64,000 nt of DNA, taken from Pseudomonas sp. Root71 (GTDB lineage: Bacteria > Pseudomonadota > Gammaproteobacteria > Pseudomonadales > Pseudomonadaceae). The translations under genes and the position numbers were made by a program. Shown piece by piece: positions 1-9,402 of this stretch (its first letter is position 1; each line of letters opens with the position of its first letter). The stretch is from the NCBI RefSeq assembly GCF_001429045.1, contig NZ_LMHY01000012.1, forward strand, positions 466,212-530,211, written 5' to 3'. The notes beneath the pieces were generated by a model. It saw only the letters and a program-made list of their open reading frames with translations, was not told the origin of the DNA and made no database searches.

Positions 1-2328
1 ATAGCGCATGGCGGCGTCGTAGATCGACATTTTTTCGCCGGTGGGAATGTAGCGGGTGTTGCCGCCTTCCTCGCCGCCGAGCATTTCGTTGCGTATGCGG
101 ATATTGGCGAAGGTGCCGCGCATCATCACTTCATGGTTGCCACGCCGCGAGCCATAGGAGTTGAAGTCTCGCGGTTCCACGCCTTTGTCGCGCAGGTATT
201 GCCCTGCCGGGCTGTCGACCTTGATGTTGCCAGCCGGGGAGATGTGGTCGGTGGTCACCGAGTCGCCCAGCAGTGCGAGGATCCTGGCGCCGCTGACATC
301 CTTGACCACGGGCGGCGGGCCGCCGATGTCGTCGAAGAACGGCGGATGCTGGATGTAGGTCGAGTCGTCCTGCCAGACATAGGTCGCCGCCTGCGGAACC
401 TTGATCGCCTGCCATTGCGCGTCACCGGCAAACACTTCGGCGTATTCCTTGTGGAACATGGCGGTGTTCACCTGATTCACGGCGTCGGCAATTTCCTTGC
501 TGCTTGGCCAGATGTCCCGCAGGTAAACCGGGTTGCCATCCTTGTCATCGCCTAGCGGCTCGCGGGTGAGGTCGGTGCGCACCGTGCCGGCCAGCGCGTA
601 GGCGACCACCAGCGGCGGGGAGGCCAGCCAGTTGGTTTTCACCAGCGGATGCACCCGGCCTTCGAAGTTGCGATTGCCCGAGAGTACGGAGGCCACGGTG
701 AGGTCGGCTTGCTGGATGGCTTTCTCGATGGGCTCCGACAGCGGCCCGGAGTTGCCGATGCAGGTGGTGCAGCCATAGCCGACCAGGGCAAAGCCCAATT
801 CATCGAGGTATTGGGTCAGGCCGGCCGCCTTATAGTAGTCGGTCACCACTTTCGAGCCGGGGGCCAGCGAGCTCTTCACCCAGGGTTTGCGTTTCAGGCC
901 TTTTTCCACAGCCTTCTTCGCCACCAGCCCGGCCGCCATCATCACGCTGGGGTTGGAGGTGTTGGTGCAGGAGGTGATCGCGGCGATGACTACGGCGCCG
1001 TTTTTCAGGCGATAGGTCTGGCCTTCGTAGTCGTAATCCGCTTCGCCGGCCATATCGGCATTGCCGACGGCAACACCGCCACCGCCTTCGCTTTCCAGGC
1101 GGCCTTCTTCCTTGCTGGTGGGCTTGAATTGCAGGTCGGTGAAGTCGCTGAATGCTTGCGCGACGTTGGGCAGCGACACCCGGTCCTGTGGACGTTTTGG
1201 TCCGGCGAGGCTGGCTTCAACGCTGGCCATGTCCAGCGCCAGGCTGTCGGTGAAGGCGGGTTCCTGGCCGGGCAGGCGCCACAGGCCCTGGGCCTTGCTG
1301 TAGGCCTCCACCAGTTGCACCGATTCCAGGGGCCGGCCGGACAGGCGAAGGTATTCCAGCGTAATGTCGTCCACCGGGAAGAAACCGCAGGTGGCGCCGT
1401 ATTCCGGGGCCATGTTGGCGATGGTCGCGCGGTCGGCCAGGGGCAGGTCGGCAAGGCCATCGCCGTAGAATTCGACGAATTTGCCCACCACGCCTTTCTT
1501 GCGCAGCATCTGGGTCACAGTCAGCACCAGGTCGGTGGCGGTGATGCCTTCCTTGAGTCTGCCGGTGAGTTTGAAACCGATGACTTCGGGAATCAGCATC
1601 GATACGGGTTGCCCGAGCATCGCCGCTTCCGCCTCGATACCGCCGACGCCCCAGCCAAGCACGCCGAGGCCGTTGATCATGGTGGTGTGGGAATCGGTGC
1701 CCACCAGGGTGTCGGGGAAGGCATAGGTGCGGCCGTCCTCGTCCTTGGTCCAGACGGTGCGGGCGAGGTATTCAAGATTCACCTGGTGGCAGATCCCGGT
1801 GCCCGGCGGCACTACGCTGAAATTGTCGAAGGCACTCTGGCCCCAGCGCAGGAACGCATAACGTTCGCCATTGCGTTGCATTTCAATGTCGACGTTCTGC
1901 TCGAAGGCGCTGCTGCTGGCGAACTTGTCGACCATCACCGAGTGGTCGATCACCAGGTCCACCGGCGACAGCGGGTTGATCCGCTGCGGATTGCCGCCGG
2001 CCTTGGCCATCGCCGCACGCATGGCGGCCAGGTCGACCACCGCCGGTACACCGGTGAAGTCCTGCATCAGCACCCGCGCCGGGCGGTACTGGATTTCGCG
2101 GTCGGAGCGACGCTCCTTGAGCCACGCGGCCAGTGCCTTGAGGTCGGCGCCGGTGACGGTTTTTTCGTCCTCCCAGCGCAGCAGGTTTTCCAGCAGGACT
2201 TTCAACGACATCGGCAGCTTGTCCAGGTCGCCCAGGCTTTTGGCGGCATCGGGCAGGCTGAAGTAGTGGTAGGTCTTGTTGCCGACTTGCAGGGTCTTGA
2301 GCGTATTCAGGCTATCGAGGGACGGCAT
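1..2328 (-). CDS. acnA: aconitate hydratase AcnA (C-terminus beyond left edge)
   Basis: Cytoplasmic 4Fe-4S enzyme of the TCA cycle that interconverts citrate and isocitrate. The reverse strand encodes 776 codons without a stop, beginning [16 protein letters not shown], and the frame runs off the left edge; AcnA proteins are usually about 900 residues, so roughly the last 135 are missing. Visible signatures are the substrate segment around [19 protein letters not shown] and the cluster cysteines in SCTNTSNPS and [12 protein letters not shown]. The ATG at 2326-2328 follows a clear GGAGTGATCGCA ribosome site. The gene is divergent from rlmM, and the 222-bp gap holds inverted repeats that may be regulatory. 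The length and the AcnA-type N-terminus separate it from AcnB, which has a different domain order. Confidence 0.96.
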   Translation of the reverse strand, partial: MPSLDSLNTLKTLQVGNKTYHYFSLPDAAKSLGDLDKLPMSLKVLLENLLRWEDEKTVTGADLKALAAWLKERRSDREIQYRPARVLMQDFTGVPAVVDLAAMRAAMAKAGGNPQRINPLSPVDLVIDHSVMVDKFASSSAFEQNVDIEMQRNGERYAFLRWGQSAFDNFSVVPPGTGICHQVNLEYLARTVWTKDEDGRTYAFPDTLVGTDSHTTMINGLGVLGWGVGGIEAEAAMLGQPVSMLIPEVIGFKLTGRLKEGITATDLVLTVTQMLRKKGVVGKFVEFYGDGLADLPLADRATIANMAPEYGATCGFFPVDDITLEYLRLSGRPLESVQLVEAYSKAQGLWRLPGQEPAFTDSLALDMASVEASLAGPKRPQDRVSLPNVAQAFSDFTDLQFKPTSKEEGRLESEGGGGVAVGNADMAGEADYDYEGQTYRLKNGAVVIAAITSCTNTSNPSVMMAAGLVAKKAVEKGLKRKPWVKSSLAPGSKVVTDYYKAAGLTQYLDELGFALVGYGCTTCIGNSGPLSEPIEKAIQQADLTVASVLSGNRNFEGRVHPLVKTNWLASPPLVVAYALAGTVRTDLTREPLGDDKDGNPVYLRDIWPSSKEIADAVNQVNTAMFHKEYAEVFAGDAQWQAIKVPQAATYVWQDDSTYIQHPPFFDDIGGPPPVVKDVSGARILALLGDSVTTDHISPAGNIKVDSPAGQYLRDKGVEPRDFNSYGSRRGNHEVMMRGTFANIRIRNEMLGGEEGGNTRYIPTGEKMSIYDAAMRY

Positions 2329-2377
2329 TGCGATCACTCCTTTGAGTCCGCACGGCTACGGACAGAGGGGACGGGCA

Positions 2378-2397
2378 GAGGACTAAACCTAGTCCTC
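2378..2397. promoter_or_regulatory. perfect 8-bp inverted repeat between acnA and rlmM
   Basis: GAGGACTA-AACC-TAGTCCTC is a perfect inverted repeat 50 bp upstream of the acnA start. A second repeat, GGACTC-N7-GAGTCC, lies at 2421-2439 and shares the GGACT/AGTCC core. No T-run follows on either strand, so an operator is more likely than a terminator. The cognate protein is not known to me. Confidence 0.45.
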
Positions 2398-2550
2398 TTT
2401 GCTGCTTAAGGCTAATAACTGGACTCTATCGCTGAGTCCGGGGTTCCGAAGTCGGCTATCATGCGCGGGTTTTCGTGACAGGCTTTGCTTCAACGCAAGC
2501 CTGGGCATCGCGCAGTGGCCGAAATTCCTCGCCATTGCCCAGGAGTAAGA

Positions 2551-3624
2551 ATGAACACCCTCTTTATGCATTGCCGGCCGGGCTTCGAAGGCGAAGTCTG
2601 TTCCGAGATTTCCGACCTCGCCGCGCGCTTGAACGTGGCCGGATATGCCAAGGCCAAGGCGGCAACTGCCTGCGCCGAGTTTGTCTGCACCGAAGAAGAC
2701 GGCGCCGAGCGCCTGATGCGCGGGCAGCGTTTCGCCGAGCTGATCTTTCCGCGCCAGTGGGCTCGGGGGATCTTCATCGATCTGCCGGAAACCGACCGCA
2801 TCAGTGTGATCCTTGCGCATATGGCGGACTTTCCTCTGTGCGGCAGCCTGTGGCTGGAAATGGTCGACACCAACGACGGCAAGGAACTGTCGAACTTCTG
2901 CAAGAAATTCGAAGTGCATCTGCGCAAGGCACTGATGGCGGCCGGCAAGCTGGTGGAAGATGCCCACAAACCGCGTTTGCTGTTGACGTTCAAGAGCGGC
3001 CGCGAAGTGTTCATGGGCCTGGCGGAGTCGAACAACTCGGCGATGTGGCCGATGGGCATTCCCCGTTTGAAGTTCCCCCGCGAGGCCCCGAGCCGCTCGA
3101 CGCTGAAGCTGGAAGAGGCCTGGCACCACTTCATCCCGCGTGACCAGTGGGACGAACGCCTGCATGGCGACATGACCGGCGTTGACCTGGGTGCCGCCCC
3201 CGGTGGCTGGACCTGGCAACTGGTCAACCGCGGCATGCTGGTGACCGCCATCGACAACGGCCCGATGGCCGAAAGCCTGATGGACACCGGTCTGGTGCAG
3301 CACTTGATGGCTGACGGTTTCACCTTCAAGCCCAAGCAACCGGTGGACTGGATGGTCTGCGACATCGTCGAGAAGCCGGCGCGCAACGCTGCGATGCTGG
3401 AAGAGTGGATCGGCGACGGCCACTGCCGCGAGGCGGTGGTCAACCTCAAGCTGCCGATGAAACAGCGCTATGCCGAAGTGAAGCGCTTGCTCGAGCGCAT
3501 TGCCGATGGCTTCAAGGCCCGGGGCATCAAGGTGGAGATCGGCTGCAAGCAGCTGTACCACGACCGCGAGGAAGTGACCTGCCATTTGCGCCGGCTGGAT
3601 GTGAAGAAGCCGAAAACCCGCTGA
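2551..3624 (+). CDS. rlmM: 23S rRNA 2'-O-ribose methyltransferase RlmM
   Basis: SAM-dependent enzyme that 2'-O-methylates C2498 of 23S rRNA. The 357-residue length is close to the roughly 366 of E. coli RlmM. The N-terminal half is the THUMP-like region (MNTLFMHCRPGFEGEV). The C-terminal Rossmann methyltransferase carries the SAM loop DLGAAPGGWTWQLVNRG near residues 213-229, then VVNLKLPMKQRY with the catalytic-type lysine. The start at 2551 is chosen because AGGAGTAAGA precedes the ATG; an open frame extends upstream but lacks a ribosome site and falls outside the family alignment. It stands alone, divergent from acnA, and is followed by a REP pair. Confidence 0.95.
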   Translation: MNTLFMHCRPGFEGEVCSEISDLAARLNVAGYAKAKAATACAEFVCTEEDGAERLMRGQRFAELIFPRQWARGIFIDLPETDRISVILAHMADFPLCGSLWLEMVDTNDGKELSNFCKKFEVHLRKALMAAGKLVEDAHKPRLLLTFKSGREVFMGLAESNNSAMWPMGIPRLKFPREAPSRSTLKLEEAWHHFIPRDQWDERLHGDMTGVDLGAAPGGWTWQLVNRGMLVTAIDNGPMAESLMDTGLVQHLMADGFTFKPKQPVDWMVCDIVEKPARNAAMLEEWIGDGHCREAVVNLKLPMKQRYAEVKRLLERIADGFKARGIKVEIGCKQLYHDREEVTCHLRRLDVKKPKTR

Positions 3625-3634
3625 TCACGCAAGT

Positions 3635-3730
3635 CCCTGTGGGAGCGAGCTTGCTCGCGATAGCGGTGGGTCAGTTGAAATCAATGTTGACTGACCTGAC
3701 GCCATCGCGAGCAAGCTCGCTCCCACAGGG
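3635..3730. repeat. REP pair (REPIN-like), copy 1
   Basis: Two REP units in inverted orientation. The outer 27-bp arms, starting CCCTGTGGGAGCGAGCTTGC, are perfect reverse complements around a roughly 42-bp spacer. It sits between rlmM and tusA. Confidence 0.9.
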
Positions 3731-3802
3731 TACGGCGTTATGCCATAGATGACGTTACACCCGGCAATGCGCGACAATGCCGGCCAGTTTCAGGAGTGAA
3801 TC

Positions 3803-4054
3803 ATGAGTGAAATGCTTGATACGCCGGTAGACGGCACCCTCGACGCCACCGGCCTCAACTGCCCCGAGCCGGTGATGATGCTGCACCAGCACATCCGTGA
3901 CCTGGTGCCCGGCGGCCTGCTCAAAGTAATCGCCACTGACCCCTCGACCCGTCGCGACATTCCCAAGTTCTGCGTGTTTCTCGACCATGAACTGGTGGCG
4001 CAGCACGAAGATGAGGGCACCTACCTCTACTGGATTCGCAAGAAGTCTGTTTAA
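3803..4054 (+). CDS. tusA: sulfur-carrier protein TusA
   Basis: An 83-residue TusA/SirA-family protein. Family members carry a persulfide on the Cys of a CPxP motif, relayed to tRNA thiolation (mnm5s2U34) and other sulfur-using pathways. The motif reads [16 protein letters not shown], with Cys near residue 20, and is followed by the conserved [13 protein letters not shown] segment. The ATG at 3803 follows AGGAGTGAATC. It is monocistronic, bounded upstream by a REP pair and downstream by a bidirectional terminator shared with the converging MATE gene. Confidence 0.93.
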   Translation: MSEMLDTPVDGTLDATGLNCPEPVMMLHQHIRDLVPGGLLKVIATDPSTRRDIPKFCVFLDHELVAQHEDEGTYLYWIRKKSV

Positions 4055-4062
4055 CGGTAGCC

Positions 4063-4093
4063 AAAAAAAGACCTGCAAAAGCAGGTCTTTTTG
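4063..4093. terminator. bidirectional rho-independent terminator, tusA / MATE gene
   Basis: Stem AAAGACCTGC / GCAGGTCTTT with an AAAA loop. It is A-rich on the left and T-rich on the right, so it works in both directions between the convergent genes. Confidence 0.88.
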
Positions 4094-4102
4094 TTTGTGC
4101 AA

Positions 4103-5542
4103 TCAACCCGCCGAGCGGCTGTTACGAATCCGTCGGCGCGCACTGAGCGTCAGGCGGATCGACAGCATCAGCGCCGCACAGCTCAAACCGGCAATCAAGC
4201 CTTCCCACAGCCCGCTCGGGCCGCTGGCCGGACCGAACAAGTCGGTCAGTCCCAGCACGTAGCCGACCGGCAGGCCGATGCCCCAATAGGCGAACAAGGT
4301 CAGGATCATCGTCACCCGGGTGTCCTGGTATCCACGCAGCGCACCCGCGCAGATCACCTGGATGGCATCGGAAAACTGGTACAGCGCGGCGTACACAATC
4401 AACATCGACGCAATCTGGATCACGGCCTTGTCAGGCGTGTAGATCGACGCGATAGGTTCGCGCAGGAGCAGGATCAGGGCCGCCGAGAACGCCGCGAACA
4501 CCAGTGCCGCGCCGAGCCCGACCTTCGCCGCGAAGCGCGCCTGCCAGGGATTACCGGCTCCCAGTGCCTGGCCGACGCGCACGGTCACCGCCATGCCCAG
4601 CGAATAAGGAATCATGAACAGCAACGAGCTGATATTCAGGGCGATTTGATGCCCGGCCACCACGGTGGAGCCAAGGCTGCCGATCAACAGGGCAATGACC
4701 GCGAAGATGCTGGACTCGGCGAACACGGCGATACCGATCGGCAGGCCAATGCTGACCAGACGCTTGATCACGGCCCATTTCGGGCGGTCGAAGCGTACCA
4801 GCACACGGGTGCGGGCATAGAAGGGGGCCCAGAAGGTCCAGCCGGCCATGCTCAACGCCATGAACCACATCACAATGCCGCTGGCCCAGCCGCACCCGAC
4901 GCCGCCCAGGGCCGGTGCGCCGAAATGGCCATAGATCAACGTGTAGTTCAACGGGATGTTCAGCAGTAGCCCGCACAAGCCGATGACCATGCTCGGGCGG
5001 GTACGGCCCATGCCATCGCTGTAGCAGCGCAGCACGTAATAAAACGCCATGCCCGGCAAGCCGAAGGCGATCCCGTGCAGGTACCCCATGCTCGGCTCGA
5101 TCAATTGCGGATCGACTTTCATCCAGTGCAGGATTGGCTCGGCGCCGAGCAGCAGGCCACTGCCGATCAACCCGACACACAGTGCCAGCCACAGCGCCTG
5201 GCGTACCAGCGGGCCGATTTCGTCAAGTTGCCCGGCGCCAAAGCGTTGCGCGACCTTGGGGGTGGTGGCCAGCAGGACGCCGGACATCAACAGGTAGACC
5301 GGAATCCAGATCGAATTGCCCAAGGCCACCGAGGCCAGGTCCCGTGGGCTGACGCGGCCGGCCATCACCGCATCGACGAAGCCCATGGCCGTGGTTGCCA
5401 GTTGCGCGATCATGATCGGCAGGGCCAGGCTGAGCAGGCCTTTTAGCTCCAGGCGAACGGGGGTCGTCCGCGCCGGAGCAATGGCGGCGGTATTCTCAAT
5501 TACAGGATTCAATGGCGAAACGTCCAAAAGGTATTGATGCAC
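4103..5542 (-). CDS. norM: MATE-family multidrug efflux protein (NorM/PmpM type)
   Basis: Inner-membrane exporter of the MATE family, which couples H+ or Na+ influx to efflux of cationic drugs. At 479 residues it has the usual length, and about 12 hydrophobic segments can be read. The first contains LALPIMIAQLATTAMGFVDA, the typical MATE helix 1 with an AGRVSPRDLA loop. The left-hand start is a GTG at 5542 with no good ribosome site; a TTG about ten codons downstream is possible, so the first ten residues are uncertain. It ends in an Arg-rich tail. Position beside pdxB suggests the PmpM/NorM orthologue rather than a DinF-type member, but substrate cannot be read from sequence. Confidence 0.88.
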   Translation of the reverse strand: MHQYLLDVSPLNPVIENTAAIAPARTTPVRLELKGLLSLALPIMIAQLATTAMGFVDAVMAGRVSPRDLASVALGNSIWIPVYLLMSGVLLATTPKVAQRFGAGQLDEIGPLVRQALWLALCVGLIGSGLLLGAEPILHWMKVDPQLIEPSMGYLHGIAFGLPGMAFYYVLRCYSDGMGRTRPSMVIGLCGLLLNIPLNYTLIYGHFGAPALGGVGCGWASGIVMWFMALSMAGWTFWAPFYARTRVLVRFDRPKWAVIKRLVSIGLPIGIAVFAESSIFAVIALLIGSLGSTVVAGHQIALNISSLLFMIPYSLGMAVTVRVGQALGAGNPWQARFAAKVGLGAALVFAAFSAALILLLREPIASIYTPDKAVIQIASMLIVYAALYQFSDAIQVICAGALRGYQDTRVTMILTLFAYWGIGLPVGYVLGLTDLFGPASGPSGLWEGLIAGLSCAALMLSIRLTLSARRRIRNSRSAG

Positions 5543-5610
5543 AGGCGCGCATTCTACGCGTTGACGCGGCAGTCAGGAAAAGACCCGTGTTACCGATTTG
5601 TAATCAAAAC

Positions 5611-5701
5611 CTGTGGGAGCGGGTTTGCTCGCGAAGGGGGAGTGTCAGTCACCATTAATGTTGCCTGGCACACTGCTTTCGCGAGCAAGCCCGCTCCCAC
5701 A
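5611..5701. repeat. REP pair, copy 2
   Basis: CTGTGGGAGCGGGTTTGCTC and its inverse (TTCGCGAGCAAGCCCGCTCC) flank a short spacer, between the MATE gene and pdxB. Confidence 0.88.
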
Positions 5702-5794
5702 AAGTAACTTGCGCTTCAGACACAAGTGAACAATGCCCGCTGGCCCACCACCCGCATCTACGCCTAAACTGCCGATCCGCCAAAGGAGCCTGCC

Positions 5795-6937
5795 ATGCTG
5801 ATTGTTGCCGACGAAAATATCCCCCTGCTCGATGCCTTCTTCGAGGGTTTCGGCGAAATCCGCCGGGTACCGGGTCGTGCCATCGACCGCGCCACGGTCG
5901 AGCAGGCCGATGTTCTGTTGGTGCGTTCGGTGACCAACGTCAATCGCGCTCTGCTCGAGGGCAGCAAGGTGCGCTTTGTCGGTACGTGCACCATCGGCAC
6001 CGATCATCTGGACCTGAATTACTTCAAACAGGCCGGCATCACCTGGTCCAGCGCACCGGGCTGCAATGCCCGTGGCGTGGTCGACTATGTGCTCGGCAGC
6101 CTGCTGACCCTGGCCGAAATCGAAGGCGTCGACCTGACCCGGCGTACTTACGGGGTGGTTGGTGCTGGCGAAGTGGGTGGGCGGCTGGTCAAGGTCCTGC
6201 AAGGCCTGGGCTGGAAAGTGCTGGTGTGCGATCCACCTCGGCAAGCGGCGCAAGGAGGGGATTACGTCAACCTCGAGCAGATCATCGATGAGTGCGACGT
6301 CATCAGCCTGCACACGCCATTGACTAAGCAGGGCCAGCAATCGACCTGGCACTTGTTCGATGAACAACGTCTGAATCAGCTCCGGTCCGGCACCTGGCTG
6401 ATCAACGCCAGTCGCGGGCCGGTGGTCAACAACGCGGCACTGCGCGATGTGCTGCTGGAGCGCGAAGACCTGCAAGCAGTGCTCGATGTCTGGGAAGGCG
6501 AGCCTGAGGTCGACGTGGCGCTGGCCGAGCTCTGCGTGCTGGCAACGCCACACATTGCCGGTTACAGCCTCGACGGCAAGCAGCGGGGCACCGCGCAGAT
6601 TTATCAGGCGTATTGCGATTTCCTCGGGCAACCGGCCCGCGTCAGCCTGGGCGATTTGCTACCGGCACCGTGGCTTTCGCACGTGACCCTCAATGCCCAA
6701 AGCGACCCGGCCTGGGCGTTGGCGATGCTGTGCCGTGGCGTGTATGACCCGCGTCGTGACGATGCCGATTTCCGTCGCAGTCTTGTCGGCAGTGTCAGCG
6801 AGCAGCGTGCGGCATTCGATGTGTTGCGCAAGCAATACCCGTCGCGCCGCGAGATCGACGGGTTGCAGGTGCGGATCGAGGGGGATGCGCCGCAGTTGCA
6901 GCGTATTGTGGCGGCGTTGGGGGCGACACTGGTTTAA
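5795..6937 (+). CDS. pdxB: erythronate-4-phosphate dehydrogenase PdxB
   Basis: NAD-dependent 2-hydroxyacid dehydrogenase that oxidises 4-phosphoerythronate, the second step of DXP-dependent pyridoxal-5'-phosphate synthesis. It has 380 residues, as expected. It begins [16 protein letters not shown]; the nucleotide-binding loop is [16 protein letters not shown] near residues 120-135; the catalytic-type Arg lies in [11 protein letters not shown], the Glu in VWEGEP and the His in TPHIAGYS. A roughly 90-residue C-terminal dimerisation domain follows, which sets PdxB apart from SerA and GhrA. The ATG follows AAAGGAGCCTGCC. It is flanked by REP pairs and appears monocistronic. Confidence 0.95.
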   Translation: MLIVADENIPLLDAFFEGFGEIRRVPGRAIDRATVEQADVLLVRSVTNVNRALLEGSKVRFVGTCTIGTDHLDLNYFKQAGITWSSAPGCNARGVVDYVLGSLLTLAEIEGVDLTRRTYGVVGAGEVGGRLVKVLQGLGWKVLVCDPPRQAAQGGDYVNLEQIIDECDVISLHTPLTKQGQQSTWHLFDEQRLNQLRSGTWLINASRGPVVNNAALRDVLLEREDLQAVLDVWEGEPEVDVALAELCVLATPHIAGYSLDGKQRGTAQIYQAYCDFLGQPARVSLGDLLPAPWLSHVTLNAQSDPAWALAMLCRGVYDPRRDDADFRRSLVGSVSEQRAAFDVLRKQYPSRREIDGLQVRIEGDAPQLQRIVAALGATLV

Positions 6938-6952
6938 AGACCGCATTGGCCT

Positions 6953-7048
6953 TATCGCGGGCAAGCCCGCTCCCACAGGAGCCGCGTTGGATACAAATGT
7001 TGTGTACGACCCGGATCCCCTGTGGGAGCGGGCTTGCTCGCGAAGGGC
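6953..7048. repeat. REP pair, copy 3 (outward-facing)
   Basis: TCGCGGGCAAGCCCGCTCCC and, about 70 bp later, CTGTGGGAGCGGGCTTGCTC. The two units point opposite to copies 1 and 2. Located just after pdxB. Confidence 0.88.
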
Positions 7049-7079
7049 GCGCCACAGTCCCGGATTGGATAAGCAGGCA

Positions 7080-7108
7080 TAAAAAACCCGGCCAACAATG
7101 GGCCGGGT
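7080..7108 (-). terminator. terminator of the small gene at 7128-7307
   Basis: Read on the reverse strand, ACCCGGCC pairs with GGCCGGGT and is followed by TTTTTT, directly downstream of the reverse-strand gene. Confidence 0.85.
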
Positions 7109-7127
7109 CAAGAAGACGGTGGCTATA

Positions 7128-7307
7128 TCACTTTTGTTCGGCAGGTTTGACCAATCGCTTTTCCAGTTCGCTGCAAGCTTTCTGGATCATTTCTTCAGTG
7201 ATCGGTACTTCGCGACCCTGCTCGTCAATAATCGAGCAACCCAGAGACTGGTCTGGTTGCGTGCGGATCACTTGAATCTTGTCATCGCTGCTGTGTTGCA
7301 AGGACAT
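7128..7307 (-). CDS. small conserved hypothetical protein (59 aa)
   Basis: A 59-residue hydrophilic protein starting MSLQHSSDDKIQVIRTQPDQ. It contains VPITEEMIQKACSELEKRL, probably a C-terminal helix. An in-frame ATG five codons upstream exists, but the ATG at 7305-7307 follows a strong GAGGAGACAGGCC site, so I use it. The gene has its own rho-independent terminator and is divergent from the ABC exporter. It has no signal peptide or membrane segment and one cysteine. I do not recognise a characterised family; it resembles small conserved Pseudomonas proteins. No function is assigned. Confidence 0.75.
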   Translation of the reverse strand: MSLQHSSDDKIQVIRTQPDQSLGCSIIDEQGREVPITEEMIQKACSELEKRLVKPAEQK

Positions 7308-7567
7308 GGCCTGTCTCCTCATCAGGTTGTTAGCTCACTGTAGAACCGCCAGGTGACCGGGCTATGACAACTCCCTGCGATCTTTCCGGGGGGACAGAAC
7401 CAGTCCAGCAGAAATGCCTTCGCCTGGCTACCCGAACTTTAGACCAATAGCGTCTAGCCTCTAGTGTTGGTGGACATAATCAACCGGACTCATTGTGATT
7501 TGCAGCGAGCCACCCCATTGAGCGGTATAGGCTGACCCTAATGACTGCCTTGTCCAGGATAATTACG

Positions 7568-9334
7568 ATGCTCTCTGCCCGTCACCGCCGTGCCATTCGC
7601 CTGGCCAGCCGTTTCATTGCGCCGTATCGCTGGCAGGCCATTGGCGCCTTGCTGGCGTTGATCGCCACCGCCGGCATCACCTTGTCCATGGGGCAGGGCA
7701 TCCGCCTGCTGGTGGACAAGGGGTTCATGACCCAGTCACCGCACCTGCTCAATCAGTCCATCGGTCTGTTCATGGTACTGGTGGCGGGGTTGGCGATCGG
7801 AACCTTTGCACGGTTTTACCTGGTGTCGTGGATCGGCGAGCGCTGCGTCGCCGACATCCGCCGCAACGTGTTCAATCACCTGATTTACCTGCATCCGGGG
7901 TTTTACGAAGACAATCGCAGCTCGGAAATCCAGTCCCGCCTGACCGCCGACACCACGCTGCTGCAATCGGTCATCGGCTCTTCGCTGTCGTTGTTCCTGC
8001 GCAATCTGTTGATGGTGATCGGCGGGATCATCCTGTTGTTCATCACCAACCCCAAGCTCACCAGCATCGTGGTGGTTGCCTTGCCCCTGGTGATCGCGCC
8101 GATCCTGATCTTCGGGCGCCGGGTGCGTAACCTCTCACGCCTGAGCCAGGACCGGATTGCCGATATCGGCAGCTATGTGTCCGAAACCCTGGGCCAGATC
8201 AAGACCGTGCAGGCCTACAACCATCAGGCCCAGGACGAGCGCCGGTTTGCCGTGACCGTGGAAGAGGCGTTCAACACCGCACGCAAGCGCATCTTCCAGC
8301 GGGCATGGCTGATTACCCTGGTGATCGTGCTGGTATTGGGCGCGGTCGGGGTGATGCTCTGGGTCGGCGGCATGGACGTCATCGCCGGGCGGATTTCCGC
8401 CGGCGAGCTGGCGGCGTTCGTGTTCTACAGCCTGATCGTCGGCAGCGCGTTCGGTACCTTGAGCGAAGTGATTGGCGAGTTGCAGCGGGCAGCCGGCGCG
8501 GCCGAGCGGATTGCCGAGTTGCTGCGCTCAGAAAACATCATCCTGGCGCCAGTGGCGGGCGCGGTGAAACTGCCCGAGCGTGTCGAAGGCCAGTTGCAAC
8601 TGCACAATGTGCGTTTTTCCTACCCGTCGCGGCCGCAAAGCTATGCTGTCGACGGCTTGAGCCTGACCGTCAATGCTGGTGAGACGCTGGCGCTGGTCGG
8701 GCCATCAGGGGCCGGTAAATCCACGGTGTATGACTTGCTGCTGCGATTTTACGACCCGGCCGAAGGGCGCATCCTGCTCGATGGCGTGCCATTGACTCAA
8801 CTCGACCCGCTGGACCTGCGCCGCTGTTTCGCCCTGGTGTCGCAAACCCCGGCGCTGTTTTTCGGCAGCATTGAAGAAAACATTCGCTACGGCAATCCAC
8901 AGGCGACCTTGGCCGAGGTGCAGGAGGCGGCAAAAATCGCTTACGCCCATGACTTTATCGAAGCCATGCCCAACGGTTACCAGACTCATCTGGGGGACGG
9001 CGGTCTCGGCTTGTCCGGTGGCCAGCGCCAACGCCTGGCCATCGCCCGCGCGTTGCTGGTGGACGCGCCGATCCTGCTCCTGGACGAAGCCACCAGCGCC
9101 CTCGATGCCCAGAGCGAACACCTGATCCAGCAGGCGCTGCCAAGCCTGATGAAAAACCGCACCACCCTGGTGATAGCCCATCGCCTGGCCACGGTGAAAA
9201 ACGCCGATCGCATCGCAGTGATGGATCAGGGGAAGCTGGTAGCGGTGGGCACGCATCAGGAGCTTATCGCCAGTAATGCGTTGTATGCGCGGTTGGCGGC
9301 GTTGCAGTTTAGTGATGGACATGAAGCGGCATGA
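7568..9334 (+). CDS. ABC exporter, fused permease and ATPase (MsbA/lipid-exporter type)
   Basis: A 588-residue half-transporter expected to work as a homodimer in the inner membrane. Residues about 20-310 carry six transmembrane helices, with WIGERCVADIRRNVFNHL typical of type IV exporters. Residues about 345-585 form the ATPase: Walker A GPSGAGKST, signature LSGGQRQRLAIARALL, Walker B ILLLDEATSALD and H-loop VIAHRLATV. The start at 7568 is preferred over an upstream ATG at 7541 because AGGATAATTACG precedes it. The layout fits the MsbA/BmrA/LapB-like group. The substrate could be lipid, drug or peptide; no adjacent gene points to one. The downstream Fic gene starts about 70 bp later. Confidence 0.9.
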   Translation: MLSARHRRAIRLASRFIAPYRWQAIGALLALIATAGITLSMGQGIRLLVDKGFMTQSPHLLNQSIGLFMVLVAGLAIGTFARFYLVSWIGERCVADIRRNVFNHLIYLHPGFYEDNRSSEIQSRLTADTTLLQSVIGSSLSLFLRNLLMVIGGIILLFITNPKLTSIVVVALPLVIAPILIFGRRVRNLSRLSQDRIADIGSYVSETLGQIKTVQAYNHQAQDERRFAVTVEEAFNTARKRIFQRAWLITLVIVLVLGAVGVMLWVGGMDVIAGRISAGELAAFVFYSLIVGSAFGTLSEVIGELQRAAGAAERIAELLRSENIILAPVAGAVKLPERVEGQLQLHNVRFSYPSRPQSYAVDGLSLTVNAGETLALVGPSGAGKSTVYDLLLRFYDPAEGRILLDGVPLTQLDPLDLRRCFALVSQTPALFFGSIEENIRYGNPQATLAEVQEAAKIAYAHDFIEAMPNGYQTHLGDGGLGLSGGQRQRLAIARALLVDAPILLLDEATSALDAQSEHLIQQALPSLMKNRTTLVIAHRLATVKNADRIAVMDQGKLVAVGTHQELIASNALYARLAALQFSDGHEAA

Positions 9335-9402
9335 ATGACTACTGATGAATGACGCCCGGTTCGGGCATTATGTCGTCCTCTGTTATGAGCCCGGATGAGG
9401 AT

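Noticed and set aside
649..2409. Long forward reading frame opposite acnA
   Set aside because: It is the mirror of a real high-GC gene; its protein is low-complexity His/Gln/Gly-rich with no family features.
3635..7048. CRISPR-like repeats
   Set aside because: The repeats are inverted REP pairs at irregular distances, without uniform spacers or cas genes.
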